In this document: positions 50,319-61,815 of the stretch, one piece after another
Numbering within the stretch: the stretch's first letter is position 1
Layout of the letters: each line of letters opens with the position of its first letter
Source: Manihot esculenta
Taxonomy: Eukaryota > Streptophyta > Magnoliopsida > Malpighiales > Euphorbiaceae
Length of the DNA: 64,000 nucleotides
Assembly (NCBI RefSeq): GCF_001659605.2
Contig: NC_035161.2
Span: 5,164,265 to 5,228,264, forward strand
Reading direction: 5' to 3'
Position numbers and translations under genes: made by a program
Notes under the pieces: model-generated
Seen by the model: only the letters and a program-made list of their open reading frames with translations
The model's database searches: none
What the model was told of the DNA's origin: nothing

Positions 50319-51512
50319 AGTAATTTCATCTGTAGTTGTTATTTTGATATTTAATTTGTCTTTTTTTTTTCTTTTTAACCCTTTTTCCCACATGTTCTTT
50401 TTTTTTTAAAAAAAATAAATAAATAAATCTTTCAATCTAATAATTTTACTGCACAGGAGAGTTGTCTGGAAGCATTTAGAAGAGAGATTTTCTTGGGGAT
50501 CAACAGAAATTGGAAAACTTAGAAGGGAGCTCTTTGTTAATGCAAACTCACCTCTGGAGAAGTCACTTGGCCTTGTTCATTTTTGGGAATATTTTTGTAA
50601 AATCTAATTGCCTACCTCAAGAAAATTGAATTTGCTCTGAAAATGATAGAGCTTTTATCTACAGTGTCTTTCAGAAGCTGCGGCAATTGTGGATTGAAGC
50701 TCTTATCTTTTCAGTTTGATGGAATGAAAGCCTTCAGAGAGTTGTCAACTTGAGCCTCAGGTGATAAATGTTAATGGTAGGGGTGTTTGATTTCGGTATT
50801 GGTATGGTTTTTGCTAACAACTGAAATCAGAAATAAACTTTCGGTCTTAGGAATCAGATTTAGAGCTAAATTTCGGTTCCAGTTTAGCTTTGCTTTCAGC
50901 AATTTCGCGTAGTTTCGAGTGGTTCCAGTTTCTATTTTTGTTTTTTTTTATTTTAATTTTAGTTTCATCTTAATTCAAATAGTTCAATATTTTATATATA
51001 GTTATTAGTTATATAATTTTTAATTAAATGAAACATGTGTAATATCTAAAAATATATTATATAAAAATTAATATATAATTCACTCATGATTATAAAGTAA
51101 TTTAATAGTAATTTAATACATTTATGACCGAATATATTTTGAAAAGTATAAAATAAAAGATAATATTAAATTATATATATTCATACTTAAAGATAAGTTA
51201 TGTTTTGTAATTAAAAAATATATAATTTTATTAAATTTATGAATTTAAATGTATAAAATTGGTATGTTTTAATATTTTTTTATAAAAAAGAGTAAATTGC
51301 AGTTCAGCCTCTTTAATTTAATAAAATGTTTATTTTAACTTCTTTGCTTTTAAAAATTTACAATTTAATTTTTCATATTAAAAAAAATTATAAATTAATC
51401 TCTAATTAATTTGTCATTAGTTAATTTGTTGTTAATTTTTATAAAAAGGATTAAATTGCTCTTTTAAGTAAAAAATTTAATTAAATATTATTTTTCACTT
51501 TCAAATTATTTT

Positions 51513-51574
51513 ATTTCATTGCACTAGACATAGTATGATAGAAATTTCATTGCACTAGACATAGTATGATAGAA
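51513..51574. repeat. 31-bp tandem duplication
   Basis: atttcattgcactagacata and following bases occur twice in a row (51513-51543, 51544-51574). Confidence 0.9.
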
Positions 51575-52509
51575 ATGCTGAGAAATTTTAGATTTTATTC
51601 TCTCAGTTCCTATTTAAAAAATAAAATTAGTTCATTTCACTATTTCTCTTTTTCAACTTTTTGTTTTTCTTCATATCCTCCTAAAAATGAATCCAAATGC
51701 TTTAAAGATTTAGTGCATTATTACACCATTACACATCCATCCATCCAATTCATCTCACACTCAATTGCATTGCACTTCGATCGCTGTTCAAGGCTGGTTG
51801 CCTTATTTTGCATAGTTGCCATTTTGGATTTTGCCGTCGATGCTGCTCTAGATTTTTCCAATGGTGATGCTTTGAATTTACCCATTAATGCTTTGAATTT
51901 CGCTGTCGATCCTACTCTCAATCTTCTTGTTGATACTACTCCAAGTCTCGCCTTTGCTCTTAATCTTATTGAGTTATTGTCACTACCGTGCGACATGGGT
52001 CTCTCACGCTCATAAAACTATAACATGGTTGTTTTGCTGTCATCATTGTCATAAGCTCTCGATCTCAATCTCAATCTCGTGTTTGTATGATTGTCTCTTG
52101 AAATTGGATTTGTAACAAATCATTGTTAATCATTCACACTCTTTCTTTCTGCCATGATTCTGTATTTGTAATTGGATTTGTCTTTATTTGTAATTGGATT
52201 TGTGACAAATCAGTGTTAATCATCCAATTTTTTCTGCGATAATTTTGTATTTGTAATTATTTTGTAGTTGGTTGTTTTGTTTTTAAAATTGAAAATTTTG
52301 TTGATAAAATTATTGAATTGTAAGTGATTTTATCATTAATTTGACTTTTGGGAATTATGGAAAATAAATGAAACGTGGATGCTGTATTTTTAATTTCAAT
52401 TATTTTTTTAAATTGAATCGAATTCGAATTGATTAAATTTAGTTAATTTGGTTATTATCGATTTTGGTCATAACTTTTTATGATTTTAATTTTTTTTTTT
52501 ATTTCAGTT

Positions 52510-52752
52510 ACTCCTAATTATATTTAATTATATTTCTTTCTTAGTTTAATTTGATTTTTAATATTTTTAAATTATAAATTCTTTTTTATAAATATTTATA
52601 ATATTTAAAAATTATTTTATAAAAATATAAAGGCTCACTCTTAATTATATTTATTTTTTAGTTTAGTTTAATTTTTAATATTTTTAAATTATAAGAGTTT
52701 ATTTGTAAATATTTATAATATTTAAAAATTAATTTATAAAAATATAAGAGTC
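52510..52752. repeat. Diverged tandem duplication of about 120 bp
   Basis: Two units share ttaattatattta, tttttaatatttttaaattata and aatatttataatatttaaaaat in order, with small indels. Confidence 0.75.
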
Positions 52753-53951
52753 TTTAATTTATTAAACTACAACATTAAAGGATTAAGTTTATTTTTAAAT
52801 ATTTTAATTATTTAAAGATTAATTTATAAAATTAAAATAGCATTTTAAATTAAAAATATATATTAAAGGATCATTTGATATTTTTATTAAAATAAATAAG
52901 AGATTAACCGAAAATTTAATGGTGAGAATTAATTATAATTTTTTTAAATATCAATTATTAAATTATAAAATTTTTAAAATGGTAGAATTAAATTAAAGTA
53001 GTAAACGTAAGTTTAGTTCATCTTTTTACACCAGTTTTTTTTTTTAATTATATTTGTTCGATTACTCATCACGATTTTTAAACGAGACCGTCGTTAAGAT
53101 CGTCATTAATAATTGTATTACGACTGTTCATAGACAAAATCTCCAAGTTGGCAATCCCTAAATCTAAGGATATGCGCAAGTACGGTTTATCTTTTGGAAA
53201 AAGTAGTTTTTTTTAAAAAAATTGAAGTTAATAATTAAATAGTGAGGATATTGAAGTTATAATTTGGAAAGAATTTATACTAAGAAAGCTCATTGGAGGG
53301 CATATTCCTAATTATGCACTGATCCTTTTCATTTGTTTGGCTTCAAAAATATTATTTAATACAATTGTTGTATATAATGTTGGTATTAATCAAACGTTTA
53401 CATTTAAATATAATTTTAATATATTTTTAAAATTAAAATTAAAAATTAAAAATTAATTATTAAATATATAATTGATAATTTCAACCACAATCAATTTTGT
53501 TTTATAATAATAATCTTAAGTTTAAATAGTAATATATTTAAAATAATTTAAAAATAATATATATGTTATAAAATATTTGTAATTATTGATGTAAAATAAA
53601 TTTAATTACAGTTTAAATGGTGAAATATATATTTAATAGTTAGATTATTGTTTTATTTATAATTAAATATATTAAATAATTATAATTAAATATAAGTTAA
53701 TATTATTTTTATATGTATAATTAATTTATATTTAAAAGTAATAAAATATTATATATGATATATTATTTTTATTTAAAATTTAAAATTTTGAATATAAATT
53801 TAAATTAACGTGAATATTTTAAATTTTTGTATTCAATAAAATAAAATAAATAATTAAAATTAATGTTGGAAGCGATAAACCTTTAAATTTTTAAAAAATT
53901 TTTTTTATCCAATACCCCTTCCAAATTTTGTAGTACCCGTGCTTTTCTTGC

Positions 53952-54324
53952 ATGTCGCGGTTCGCAAAGCCAGATGTCATTGTCCATCTCCGTTCTCCAA
54001 CCTTTCCTTCCTCCCTTCTCAAATCTCAAATCTGTCATCACCTCAAGCCATTTTCGGGAAGAAATCTCAGGCAACCTGCATCGACTGAGACCGAGACACC
54101 AAGTATCTTTGATTTTTCGGTTCAATTCTTGCCACGTCGTGCCGTCGCCCGAGAAGAAGCAAATCTATCGTTGGTTCCCTGCTGCCTGCTGGTTCAGCTC
54201 CTTGCCGGCTACTGCAATACTGTCGTCGCCATCTCTGCTACTACTGCTGCCGCCGCCGCCTTGCTTCTCTCCGCAAGGACCACAACACTCGGCCACTCGT
54301 CTGTGCCCTGCTGTAAGAGATTGA
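53952..54324 (+). other. GC-richer island, possible 5' exon or unrecognised gene
   Basis: A sharp rise in GC in an AT-rich setting, with overlapping open frames starting at 53952 and 53974 and a possible donor at ctgctGTAAGAG (about 54311). The translations are low-complexity Ser/Pro/Leu-rich and I recognise no domain. It may be an untranslated first exon of a transcript reaching the PPR gene, or a decayed gene. Confidence 0.3.
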
Positions 54325-54469
54325 TTTCTTCTTCTTTTTTTTTACTATTTATATTTGCAGTTGATGAATTAATATTTTATTACAGTGTCTTTGATGAATC
54401 AATATTTACTTTGCTCCTTATTTATTGTTTGTTAACGATTTCCACAAGTTTATGTTATTCCTGAGAAGA

Positions 54470-55600
54470 CAGTTGAATACGCTTAAAGCTAGGATGACTT
54501 GCCCAACAATCTTTTTGAATTATGCATATATAGTTTTACATTGGTCAGATATATATGGATGAGCTTTGTACTTTAAGATCATTTACTCACAGAACTGCAT
54601 TTAATGAGAACAGGACATTAAAGGTGTTTGAGCAAATGCATACAAGAGATAGAAGTAATAAAGTAAATCAAGTTAATATTCCAGGAAATCTCAACTCTAT
54701 GTAAAAAATGTAACAATTAATTTAGATGATTAACCAAGAGAAAATAATTAACACTAGGAAAATGTAATAATTAAATTTTCACATAGCTCACTGGTGGCCG
54801 TTTTAATTTGCTTATTTTGGATAGAAAATGTCTTTTCTTGTTATATATCTGGAAACTAAACACTCAACCCATTTTATCAAAAGCCCAGTACAAAACTCAA
54901 TCGAATGTAAATTAATTTAATAAATACTTAAATTTGATTTTTGTCTTGTAAGATCAAATGCTCATCTTATAATTAATGTCTTCTATTAAATTACAAAATA
55001 TATATGTATATGTATACATTTACCTCCTTTTTTGATTTAATAGTCAAATTTTCAAACCTTTTTTGTCAACAGAAATTTATTTATGAGAGGGAAGGAGAAT
55101 CGATCCCTGATCAACGGAGATTTTTATACATATTTTGCTAACATTTTGCTAACTTATTTAGTAGGTGGTAGATAAATTTCAAATTAAATTGAAGGGATAT
55201 GAATTTGAAAATAACGAGTGGCACAAAAAAATAAAGAAATTTCTAAAATATAAATCAATGGATTAAATTTAATTTTTATATAAAACTCATTATATTACTG
55301 TGTTTTAGATTTACATGAACTATCTTTAGGTAAGTTTTCTCTAAACAGGTATAATTAGAGGTCATGAAAAATTAAGACATGAAAATTTGAAGAACTTAAT
55401 TTCGTTGATGTAATTTATTTTTAAAAAATAAAAATATTGTGTGAAAATTATTTTTTTATATTTAATTTATTTCAAATTAAGTTTTATAATTTATATTATC
55501 TACATGCAGAGGACGGCGTCTTATTAATAAATAAATGATCCCTCGTTATCTCCTACAGATATCCATTTTTGAAGAATATGTAGAACAGCAGAAGAAGAAG
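54470..55600. other. Spacer upstream of the PPR gene
   Basis: AT-rich, no gene seen. The last 40 bases form a purine-rich (GAA)-type leader directly before the PPR ATG. Confidence 0.5.
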
Positions 55601-55617
55601 AGGAAGAAGAAGTTACC

Positions 55618-58551
55618 ATGATTTCTCTGCAAACTGCTCCAGTGTCACCACTTCCCTTCTACAGAGCTAATCTAGGAGCTCGTAGGAGACAATCCCTCCA
55701 ACGAACACTTAAACCGAACTCATCTCTTCATTTCTCTACCCAAATTCACCAAAACCACTCTTCATCTCTAATTGACCCTACCCATCAGCTCTCTTTTCTA
55801 CCGGAGATTTCTAATCTCTCAAAAACCGGTAGCCTATCTGAAGCCTTGAACCTCATTCGGTCAAACTTACACAATGATACTTCCAATTCATCCCAAACAA
55901 AAGAAGCAATGGGCATTCTGCTTCAAGCCTGCGCCCATCACAATGACATTGAAACTGGTCGAAAAATTCACGAGATTGTTTCAAATTCCACCCAATATAG
56001 CAATGATTATGTTCTTAATACCCGTCTCATTACCATGTATGCTGCATGTGGGTCTGTTTTGAATTCTCGTCTCTTGTTTGATAATTTGCAGAGGAAGAAT
56101 TTATTTCAATGGAATGCACTTGTTAGTGGGTACACTAGAAATGAACTTTATGATGATTCAATTAATATGTTTGTGGAATTGATATCTGATACAGAGTTTG
56201 AACCTGATAATTTTACTTTCCCTTGTGTGATCAAGGCTTGTGCTGGGCTTTTAGATGCTAGGTTAGGCCAAGTGATTCATGGGATGGTGATTAAGATGGC
56301 TTTGGTGTTTGATGTTTTTGTGGGCAATGCATTGGTCGCAATGTATGGGAAATGTGGGTTGGTTCATGAAGCGGTGAAAGTGTTTGACTATATGCCTGTG
56401 AGGAACTTGGTTTCGTGGAATTCAATGATTTGTGTGTTCTCTGAGAATGGGTTTTCTCAAAACAGTCTAAATATGTTAACGGAGATCTTAATGGGTGAGC
56501 AAGGGTTGGTACCTGATGTTGCCACAGTGGTGACCCTATTACCAGTTTGTGCAAGAGAAGAAGAACTTGATCTGGGAATGGAAATCCATGGTTTGGCAAT
56601 GAAACTGGGGTTGAGCGAAGATGTAAAAGTCAATAATGCTTTGGTGGACATGTATTCGAAATGTGGGTACTTGCCTGAAGCGCTATTATTATTTGATAAG
56701 AACAATAATAAGAATGTTGTTTCTTGGAATACAATGATCGGAGGTTTTTCCATGGAAGGGTATATCTTCGAGTCATTTAATCTTTTGAGGAAAATGCAGA
56801 TGCATGGAGAGATAGAGCCTAATGAGGTTACTGTGTTGAATATTTTGCCAGTATGTTTGGAGAAGTCGCACTTGCCGAGTTTAAAGGAAATTCATGGTTA
56901 TTCAATTAGACATGAGTTTCAATATGATGAGTTAGTGGCCAACGCTTTTGTTACAGCCTATGCTAAGTGTGGAATGCTGAGTTCTGCTGAGCGTGTCTTT
57001 TACAGCATGGAGACTAAGACTGTGAGTTCTTGGAATGCACTTATGGGTGGTTATGCACAAAATGGCGATCCTAAACAGGCTTTAAATTTGTACATTCAAA
57101 TGACATATTCAGGCCTTGAACCTGATTGGTTTAGCATCGGTAGTATTCTCTTAGCTTGTGCCCACCTAAAGTCCCTGCGCTGTGGCAAAGAGGTTCATGG
57201 ATTTGTGCTGAGAAATGGATTGGAAACTGATTCATTTATTTGTGTCTCTCTATTATCCCTTTACATCCATTGTGGAAAATCTTCTTCTGCACGTGTAATA
57301 TTTGATGGGATGGAAGATAAAAATTTAGTGTCATGGAATGCAATGATTTCTGGTTACTCACAAAATGGGCTTCCAGATGAAGCCCTGACTTTATTTCGTA
57401 AATTGTTGTCTAATGGAATTCAACCATGTGACATTGCTATATTGAGTGTGCTTGGAGCTTGTGCAAAACTATCAGCTTTGCGGCTGGGAAAAGAAACTCA
57501 TTGTTATGCATTGAAATCCTTACTCATGGAGGATGTTTTTGTCAGTTGTTCAACTATAGACATGTATGCAAAATGTGGATGTATAGAAGAATCACGAAGT
57601 GTTTTCGATGGGTTGAGAGATAAAGATGTAGCATCATGGAATGCTATAATTGCTGCATATGGAGTTCATGGAAAAGGGAAGGAGGCAATAAAACTGTTTG
57701 AGAGAATGAAGAAAGTTGGCCAAATGCCTGATTCTTTCACATTTATTGGAATTTTAACAGCATGTTGTCATGCAGGACTGGTTGAAGAAGGGTTGAAATA
57801 TTTCCGTGAGAAGCAGAATTCCCATGGAATAGAACCAAAATTGGAGCATTATGCATGTGTTATAGATATGCTGGGTCGTGCCAGAAGATTGGATGATGCT
57901 CTAAGGCTTGTCGATGAGATGCCTGAACAACCAGATAGTGGAATCTGGAGCTCATTGCTCAGTTCCTGCAGAAATTTTGGTGATCTAGAAATGGGGGAGA
58001 AAATTGCAGAGAAATTGTTAGAATTAGAACCAAATAAAGTAGAGAACTATGTATTACTTTCAAACTTGTATGCTGGATCAGGTCGATGGGGGGACGTGCG
58101 AAGGGTGAGGCAAATGATAAAGGATATTGGCATTCAAAAGGATGCTGGCTGCAGTTGGACTGAACTTGAAGGTAAAGTATATAGTTTCCTTGTAGGTGAC
58201 AACTTCCTGCCAGAGTCAGAAGAGATCCGGTTGACATGGAGAAGCTTAGAGAAACAGATCAGTAAAATTGGATATAAACCTAACACAGACTGCGTGCTTC
58301 ATGAGGTGGGGGACGAGGAGAAGATGGAGATATTGCGCGGGCACAGCGAGAAGCTTGCGGTTAGTTTTGGTTTGTTGAAGACAACAAAAGGAACAACTCT
58401 GAGAATTTTCAAGAATCTTCGCATTTGTGTAGATTGCCATAATGCAACCAAGTTAATATCGAAGATAGTTGAAAGAGAGATAATTATTAGAGACAACAAG
58501 CGGTTTCATCATTTCAGAGATGGATTATGTTCTTGTGGGGATCATTGGTGA
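55618..58551 (+). CDS. PCMP-H8: Pentatricopeptide repeat protein, PLS-DYW class, At1g18485-like
   Basis: An intronless 977-aa protein. After a Ser-rich N-terminus resembling an organelle transit peptide, PLS-type PPR motifs run from about residue 90 to 790 (repeated VSWNAMI, DMYAKCG, KEVHG words), then E motifs and a DYW deaminase-like domain (about 850-977). Its zinc-site residues are present: H909 and E911 in HSEKLA, and C937 and C940 in CVDCHNA; the second site has HHF...CSCGDHW. PPR-DYW proteins bind one organelle RNA site and convert C to U. The overall sequence resembles Arabidopsis PCMP-H8 (At1g18485). Unusual: the last three residues are DHW, not DYW (codon CAT for TAT). RNA target unknown. 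Start chosen at the only upstream ATG in frame, after a purine-rich leader. Confidence 0.93.
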   Translation: MISLQTAPVSPLPFYRANLGARRRQSLQRTLKPNSSLHFSTQIHQNHSSSLIDPTHQLSFLPEISNLSKTGSLSEALNLIRSNLHNDTSNSSQTKEAMGILLQACAHHNDIETGRKIHEIVSNSTQYSNDYVLNTRLITMYAACGSVLNSRLLFDNLQRKNLFQWNALVSGYTRNELYDDSINMFVELISDTEFEPDNFTFPCVIKACAGLLDARLGQVIHGMVIKMALVFDVFVGNALVAMYGKCGLVHEAVKVFDYMPVRNLVSWNSMICVFSENGFSQNSLNMLTEILMGEQGLVPDVATVVTLLPVCAREEELDLGMEIHGLAMKLGLSEDVKVNNALVDMYSKCGYLPEALLLFDKNNNKNVVSWNTMIGGFSMEGYIFESFNLLRKMQMHGEIEPNEVTVLNILPVCLEKSHLPSLKEIHGYSIRHEFQYDELVANAFVTAYAKCGMLSSAERVFYSMETKTVSSWNALMGGYAQNGDPKQALNLYIQMTYSGLEPDWFSIGSILLACAHLKSLRCGKEVHGFVLRNGLETDSFICVSLLSLYIHCGKSSSARVIFDGMEDKNLVSWNAMISGYSQNGLPDEALTLFRKLLSNGIQPCDIAILSVLGACAKLSALRLGKETHCYALKSLLMEDVFVSCSTIDMYAKCGCIEESRSVFDGLRDKDVASWNAIIAAYGVHGKGKEAIKLFERMKKVGQMPDSFTFIGILTACCHAGLVEEGLKYFREKQNSHGIEPKLEHYACVIDMLGRARRLDDALRLVDEMPEQPDSGIWSSLLSSCRNFGDLEMGEKIAEKLLELEPNKVENYVLLSNLYAGSGRWGDVRRVRQMIKDIGIQKDAGCSWTELEGKVYSFLVGDNFLPESEEIRLTWRSLEKQISKIGYKPNTDCVLHEVGDEEKMEILRGHSEKLAVSFGLLKTTKGTTLRIFKNLRICVDCHNATKLISKIVEREIIIRDNKRFHHFRDGLCSCGDHW

Positions 58552-58566
58552 AGGTAGGCAAGTTTT

Positions 58567-58675
58567 TCTCATACTTGCTTGTGATTAGTAAAGTCCTAAT
58601 CCTTATGAATGTTCATAATGAGATTACAGGTGCATAAATGATTACTTCAATCTATTGCTTCATTATTGCAATTTT
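58567..58675 (+). repeat. 110-bp segment shared with the SPPA 3' flank, copy B
   Basis: Starts about 15 bases after the PPR stop codon and matches 42960-43075. It is the left end of the block that parallels the SPPA-tRNA-TRAX region. Confidence 0.8.
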
Positions 58676-58679
58676 TTTT

Positions 58680-59077
58680 TTTTTTTGTATATAATCTAAA
58701 AGAACTTGCTCGATCAATTTGAATTTACACTAAGCAGACCCATAAGAGGGCAGGTCTCTCCCTTTGGAGTTCTAAAAATACTTGTACTCATGGTTTGAAC
58801 AGGAGGCCTCTGGTTAAGAGAACCTTTCTCATCTCTTAAACCTTTTATGACTGCATATACAAAAATTAGCCAATATTGAGTGCAATTTTTAGTGCTTCGA
58901 TCATATCAATATTATGCCTGAAGTAATTAAATAATGACAGAAAGTGATAGAAGGTCCTTCCCTTTACTTATTATCTAACAGCTATTAAAAAACCTAAAAT
59001 TACTAAAATGGCAAGTATTATCAAGTAAGGCCTTTAAAGATCTCAAACATGGATTAACTCAAACAAGGATTTAATAT
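58680..59077. other. PPR 3' flank
   Basis: Poly(T) run then AT-rich sequence; no further gene is seen. Confidence 0.5.
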
Positions 59078-59086
59078 TAATTAATA

Positions 59087-59736
59087 GAGATTTATTATTT
59101 AGTTTATTGGTATTGACATTATTAACAAGTCAACAAGTTAGTCATTCGATTTTGAGAAATCTATTAAATTATTCTTATATTTTCTATTCGTCTATGAAAT
59201 AATTCGTTCTAATTTTATCTATTTCTGCCGTTAAAAATATAACAGAAGATTAAGTTACTCTATTCTCCTTTCTTTTTTTCTTCTCCTCTTCTTTAAAAAG
59301 AAAGAGAAGAAATGACTATTTCGTTGATAAAAAAAAGTAAAGGACTAAATTTTTTTTTTTTTCTCCTTCATCTTTAAAGAGAAAAAAAAGAATATTTCAT
59401 CGATAAACATAAAAAATAAAAATGTATTAATAAATTTTTAAAAATATAAAAACTGACTTGTTAATAATGGCAATATTTAGATATCAAACAGTTCAAATAG
59501 TCTGCTAATTTGGAGATTTATTAAGAGCAAAATTGAGTGTTAAAAATTCTCTCATTCTTCATCTATTCTTAATGGAAAATGAGACGGAAGGACTATTTCG
59601 TCAATATAGAAAAAAAATAATGATAGAAGGATTATTTCGTTAACGTAAAAAAAATAAACGTTTTAATAAATTTTAAAAAATGTAGAAATTAATTTATTAA
59701 TAATAGTAATATCAAAAACTAAATAATAAATTTCTC
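59087..59736. mobile_element. Mutator-like MITE, same family as 21689-22633 (650 bp)
   Basis: Inverted ends GAGATTTATTATTTAG / CTAAATAATAAATTTCTC and perfect 9-bp duplications TAATTAATA at 59078-59086 and 59737-59745. Inside are the same cgttttaataaatttttaaaaat arms, partly duplicated, with CTTCTCC/AAAGAAAGAGAAG tracts. Confidence 0.87.
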
Positions 59737-59866
59737 TAATTAATATTATATTTATTGCAATATTATATTTATGAGGGATTATAAACTACTACTCCTGTAG
59801 TACATTCTCTCTTGATGTATAAAAGTATATTGCAAAGAGAACTTATGATATGAAATGTATTTGATA

Positions 59867-60390
59867 TAAAAATTAGCCCCAAGGTGATTTATAACAAAAC
59901 CATCACATGATTTGATGCTGCCCAGGATTGAACTGGGGACCTTTAGTGTGTAAGACTAACGTGATAACCACTACACCACAACATCGAATGACCTTAGTCC
60001 CGTGAACGTTTTTGAATAATTTTGTGAGACAGCTCAAACAATGACCATAGCACAAGGTCTTCCTTCAATTACCAGTGAATACCTCATGAAGAACACACCA
60101 TTGGAACTACTCAGTTTTGTTTCAATTACTAGTGAATACCTCTACTTCTATATTTGGTTTGAGGGAAATGGAGAGAAAAAAAAGGAAAGAAATTTGATTT
60201 CTCTCATTTCTCTTATTTGAACATCAACTAAATAGGAGAAAACGAGAAACATAGAGATAAATAAAAAAAATTAATATTTTTCTCTATTCTATCTATTAAA
60301 ATACTTAAAATTTTTATTATTTTAAATCTTCTATTTATTAACTTGTGAGAGTATAATAATTGTCGTTTACATTAGAGAAATTGTACTTTC
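59867..60390. repeat. Duplicated block 1 (tRNA-Val plus flank)
   Basis: Parallels 61429-62190: the same ataaaaattagccNcaaggt left part, a tRNA-Val, a gtcttccttcaa remnant of TRAX exon 2, the acctcatgaagaacacaccattgg segment and the ggagagaaaa...cttctatttattaacttgtg tail. Confidence 0.85.
59913..59985 (-). tRNA. tRNA-Val(UAC), copy 6
   Basis: A 73-nt cloverleaf with anticodon UAC. Acceptor GATGTTG pairs with CAGCATC through one U5:G68 wobble, and the T loop is TTCAATC. No mismatches, so it may be functional. Confidence 0.88.
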
Positions 60391-60508
60391 TAATAACCTA
60401 ACCAAACAAAAAAAATCACATTTCTATTATTTTCTTTTCTCTCCATTTTTCTCCACTTGAATTTCTCTCCATTTCCACTTCACAATTAGACATCCAAACA
60501 AAGGATTA
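60150..60508. mobile_element. Possible MITE with ggaaatggagagaa ends
   Basis: Left ttggtttgagggaaatgg and right ccatttccacttcacaatta..ccaaacaaa pair as imperfect inverted repeats. A second copy at 61893-62190 lacks the right end. No clear target duplication. Confidence 0.45.
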
Positions 60509-60539
60509 AGGTCGATATTAACTGTTTACTAGTGCACAC

Positions 60540-61320
60540 TTACTCTTTAGTTAGACTAGAGATAAAATTTTCTCTCAACTTTTTTTTTCCTATGAGGCTT
60601 TGTCGGCTTTTTTTACCGTTGTCGTCATTTGTCCCCTGTCCATTTTGAGTGGGAGACGACTCCTTCTTCTTTCACTTGGAAACATGTGTTTTCTTCTCCC
60701 ATTTCGTATGGGTGTAAATATTCTCTTTTTATTTAGTTTGTAGATTGGGTTTTATTGTGAGAATTTTAAAGAATTTACTTTTTCTATCCTTATTTGCTTA
60801 TGTTTATGGTGTGTTTTGATATTCTGGTTTTTGCATGTGGATTTTTGGACACTCATGAGTCTATATTTTTTGTAGCTAGTATTTTTTGGAATGCTATAGG
60901 TTCTCTCCTCAGCCACCCATTCCCTCAAGAACCAAAAGAGTCAAACAGCTCTATTGGCCACCCTCGGGCTTAGATCCTGGCTTCCGACTTTATATTGTTT
61001 CTTGAAGGAAAATCACCTGATTGCTTGCATTGATTGGCGGTCGAGTTCTCTAAATCTTCATTCATGTTTTTTCTCTTCAAGAATTCTTATTGCGGCGGTG
61101 TGTTAGATGTCATGTTCAGATTACTTTGAATTCTTATTTCGATCTTTCTCGTTTTTTATTATCACTGGAATTTTAATTTTTTTTTAATGTGGATTGAATT
61201 ACTTACTATTTTTTGGATTTATGTTTATTAGCCTACCTGTCTTTGCTTGTGCTTGCTAGGCTAGACCCTTTATTGAAATCCAACTCTATCTTTGGCCCCC
61301 CAAAAAAGGTTTCATGCTAA
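60540..61320. other. Unassigned sequence, moderate GC
   Basis: No gene found. T-rich text with words such as ggctagaccctttattgaaatcc and a terminal a-rich end (ccccccaaaaaagg) hints at a non-LTR retroelement 3' remnant, but no coding domain is visible. Confidence 0.3.
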
Positions 61321-61325
61321 TAATG

Positions 61326-61420
61326 ACTTGGATATAGATGATGCTCTTTTCCATGAGTGGCTTTTGCAATTTGGCATGAAATTCCTTCATGCCCATGAAT
61401 CTCTTAAGTTCTGCAGATAA
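61326..61420 (+). repeat. Segment matching TRAX intron 6
   Basis: gatagatgatRctcttttccatgRgtggcttttg at about 61335-61370 matches 49470-49505, and aatttRgcatgaNattccttcatgcc right after it matches 49832-49860. Colinear with the parent order, but lacking the 330 bases between. Confidence 0.75.
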
Positions 61421-61527
61421 TATAAAAATTAGCCGCAAGGTCATTCAACAAATCATCAAATCTACCCAGAAAAAGGAAATTGCGAAAGCAGACAACACAT
61501 TAAGAAAAAAAAAAAGATTAGATAATT

Positions 61528-61600
61528 TGATGCTGCCCAGGATTGAACTGGGGACCTTTAGTGTGTAAGACTAACGTGATAACCACTACACCACAGCATC
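61528..61600 (-). tRNA. tRNA-Val(UAC), copy 7
   Basis: All stems pair perfectly: acceptor GATGCTG/CAGCATC, anticodon stem TTAGT/ACTAA, T stem CCCAG/CTGGG. Anticodon UAC, discriminator A. Together with copy 6 the best-formed of the seven. Confidence 0.9.
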
Positions 61601-61642
61601 AGAGAACCTTAATCAGTTGTATAAACTTTATTGAAAACGTTT

Positions 61643-61815
61643 CTGAGAGAACTCAAACGACCACAGCACAGGGTCTTCCTTCAAGGATGCTTGTGATAAA
61701 TATGCTGAATATCTCAATGATCTTGTGCATTTCTTTCTTTCTTCTTCTTTATTATCGCTTTTACCGCTGCTCTATTTAATTGGGTCTCATCCTTATGATT
61801 ATGGTGTAATTACTA
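61643..61815 (+). pseudogene. TRAX exon 2 and intron 2 fragment
   Basis: tcttccttcaaggatgc at about 61671 starts a match to TRAX 45461 onward, through the exon 2 end (gctgaatatctcaatgatctt, donor gtgcat for gtacat) and into intron 2 up to ccttatgattatggtgtaattac. In frame, two residues differ from the parent (FA to CD). No other TRAX exon was found nearby, so it cannot make TRAX. Confidence 0.88.

Larger units (their letters stand above)
50319..53945. other. TRAX 3' flank and AT-rich spacer
   Basis: TRAX 3' UTR sequence runs to about 50760. A TAGGGGTG word followed by TTTCGGT-rich sequence starts at about 50777, perhaps one end of another hAT-like MITE. There are tandem duplications at 51513-51574 (31 bp) and about 52510-52752 (about 120 bp). 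A CT-rich patch at 51720-52090 has open frames on both strands but nothing recognisable. Confidence 0.5.

Noticed and set aside
51566..52015. Possible gene with open frames on both strands
   Set aside because: No recognised domain, biased composition and no splice context; imperfect short repeats explain the open frames.
50777..52515. A fourth hAT-like MITE (TAGGGGTG start, ACTCCTA end)
   Set aside because: The 8-bp flanks do not match and the interior is too long and heterogeneous. Only the left end looks convincing.
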